Of a stretch of 58,172 bases of DNA, positions 57,379-58,172 are shown one piece after another. Positions within the stretch are counted from its first letter, which is position 1. Each line of letters begins with the position of its first letter. Source of the DNA: Zygnema cylindricum (taxonomy: Eukaryota; Streptophyta; Zygnematophyceae; Zygnematales; Zygnemataceae); the NCBI GenBank assembly GCA_037447655.1, contig JBBHKE010000493.1:90638-148809 (forward strand). Reading direction: 5' to 3'. The notes below the pieces were generated by a model. The model worked only from the letters and a program-made list of their open reading frames with translations, was not told the origin of the DNA and made no database searches. The translations under genes and the position numbers were made by a program.

Positions 57379-57823
57379 TAGAGCTGGAGCTGGAGCTGGA
57401 ATTCCGAGTCCAGCAGCAGCTAGGATGACGTGAGGATTACAAAAGATTGAAGATTGACTATCAGGATTAGGTAACGAAGGAAGGAATTAAAAGACTTGAA
57501 GATTAAGCATAAGGAGCTTTTTCTTTCTTGAGTTTATCTAATTTTAATTTTACACATATGTAAAAACATTGGCTTGGTGACCAACATTTACAGGTACGAA
57601 CAACGTTTGTTTTTCGTAAAGGACAAATAAACAAGATAATACCAATCCTAATTCATCAATAACAAAGTGTGTAAGTAGCAAAATGCTAACATCAAAAAAC
57701 TCTACTAAGAGCCTCAAATCTCACACAATGTACCTTTATTAGAGTTGATGTTCCTTTGTCACTCAAATTAGTCATTTGTCATTTTTTACATGTGAACACG
57801 TGTCCGATTTTCACTTGAAAATA

Positions 57824-58038
57824 CACCGTGAATCGCTATTAGTGTTAATGTTTTTTTCGCCATTTAAAACATATTTTCTCCATACACACTTGCCCGATTT
57901 TTAATTTGAGGCCGCCAATCGGAAGCTGGGAATCTTAATTTTAAATCGCAACCGTCATCCACAATCCGACAAGTGTGTACGGAGAAAAGATGTTTTAAGT
58001 GGCGAAAAAATTATTAACACTAATAGTGATACACGGTG
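57824..58038. mobile_element. TA-flanked palindromic MITE, copy 9
   Basis: TA|CACCGTGAATCGCTATTAG to CTAATAGTGATACACGGTG|TA, 215 bp. This is the cleanest copy in the window and shows near full-length hairpin symmetry. Sequence after it (58055-58160) again shows weak family resemblance (ACGACAAGTGCGTAAAGAG). Confidence 0.88.
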
Positions 58039-58172
58039 TACTCAAGAGGAAGGTAAGACTTTTACCTTTCCAACAATACGTTAGGATCAAAATTACGACA
58101 AGTGCGTAAAGAGAAAATATGAGTTTAAAAATGTGAAATTTTTTTATTCCCTAGGAGTGATTCATGGTAAAG

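Noticed and set aside
1-58172. tRNA, rRNA or organellar genes
   Set aside because: I looked for cloverleaf or rRNA-like conserved blocks and recognised none. A dedicated covariance-model search would be needed to be certain.

Overview
The window is nuclear DNA from a green plant, probably a streptophyte (land plant or charophyte alga). The evidence is many GT-AG introns, a plant-type receptor-like kinase, an EXORDIUM/PHI-1 domain (a plant apoplastic family), a ZIFL-type MFS carrier and a plant-style SELENOF carrying CMRR where the animal protein has its Sec motif. I cannot name the species. Genes are sparse, and the space between them holds small inverted-repeat transposons, foldbacks and purine/pyrimidine-skewed simple repeats.

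Layout. 84-1774 (+): last three exons of a UCHL3-type ubiquitin C-terminal hydrolase, its first visible intron having a GC donor. 3079-9626 (-): a complete ten-exon ZIFL-like MFS transporter of 539 aa, convergent with the hydrolase. 9.6-19.4 kb: transposon debris, with two diverged ~0.86-kb direct repeats, a 56-bp palindrome, a ~275-bp hairpin, an LTR remnant, a broken acidic ORF and a ~195-bp tandem array. 19.6-21.3 kb (+): a decayed SELENOF (Sep15) homologue. 21.3-28.1 kb: no convincing gene, several MITEs. 28,328-36,276 (+): the most notable gene, ten exons and 902 aa, encoding signal peptide, heptapeptide tandem repeat, EXORDIUM domain, proline-rich stalk, one transmembrane helix and an apparently active Ser/Thr kinase. 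33,965-42.7 kb: a direct tandem duplication copying the last three kinase exons. 37.9-45.7 kb: nested MITEs and a large foldback. 47,745-55,506 (-): a five-exon DENND6 homologue of 1082 aa with a ~206-residue low-complexity insertion. 56.3-58.0 kb: four copies of a TA-flanked palindromic MITE.

How things fit together. The genes do not form a pathway. UCH acts on ubiquitin conjugates, the ZIFL protein in membrane transport, DENND6 in Rab activation, and the EXORDIUM-kinase presumably in apoplast-to-cytoplasm signalling. For the ZIFL, EXORDIUM-kinase and DENND6 models every exon joins in phase and the coding length is divisible by three, so those models are firm. The best candidate for a new system is the EXORDIUM receptor kinase together with its recently copied, still intact 3' exon cassette.
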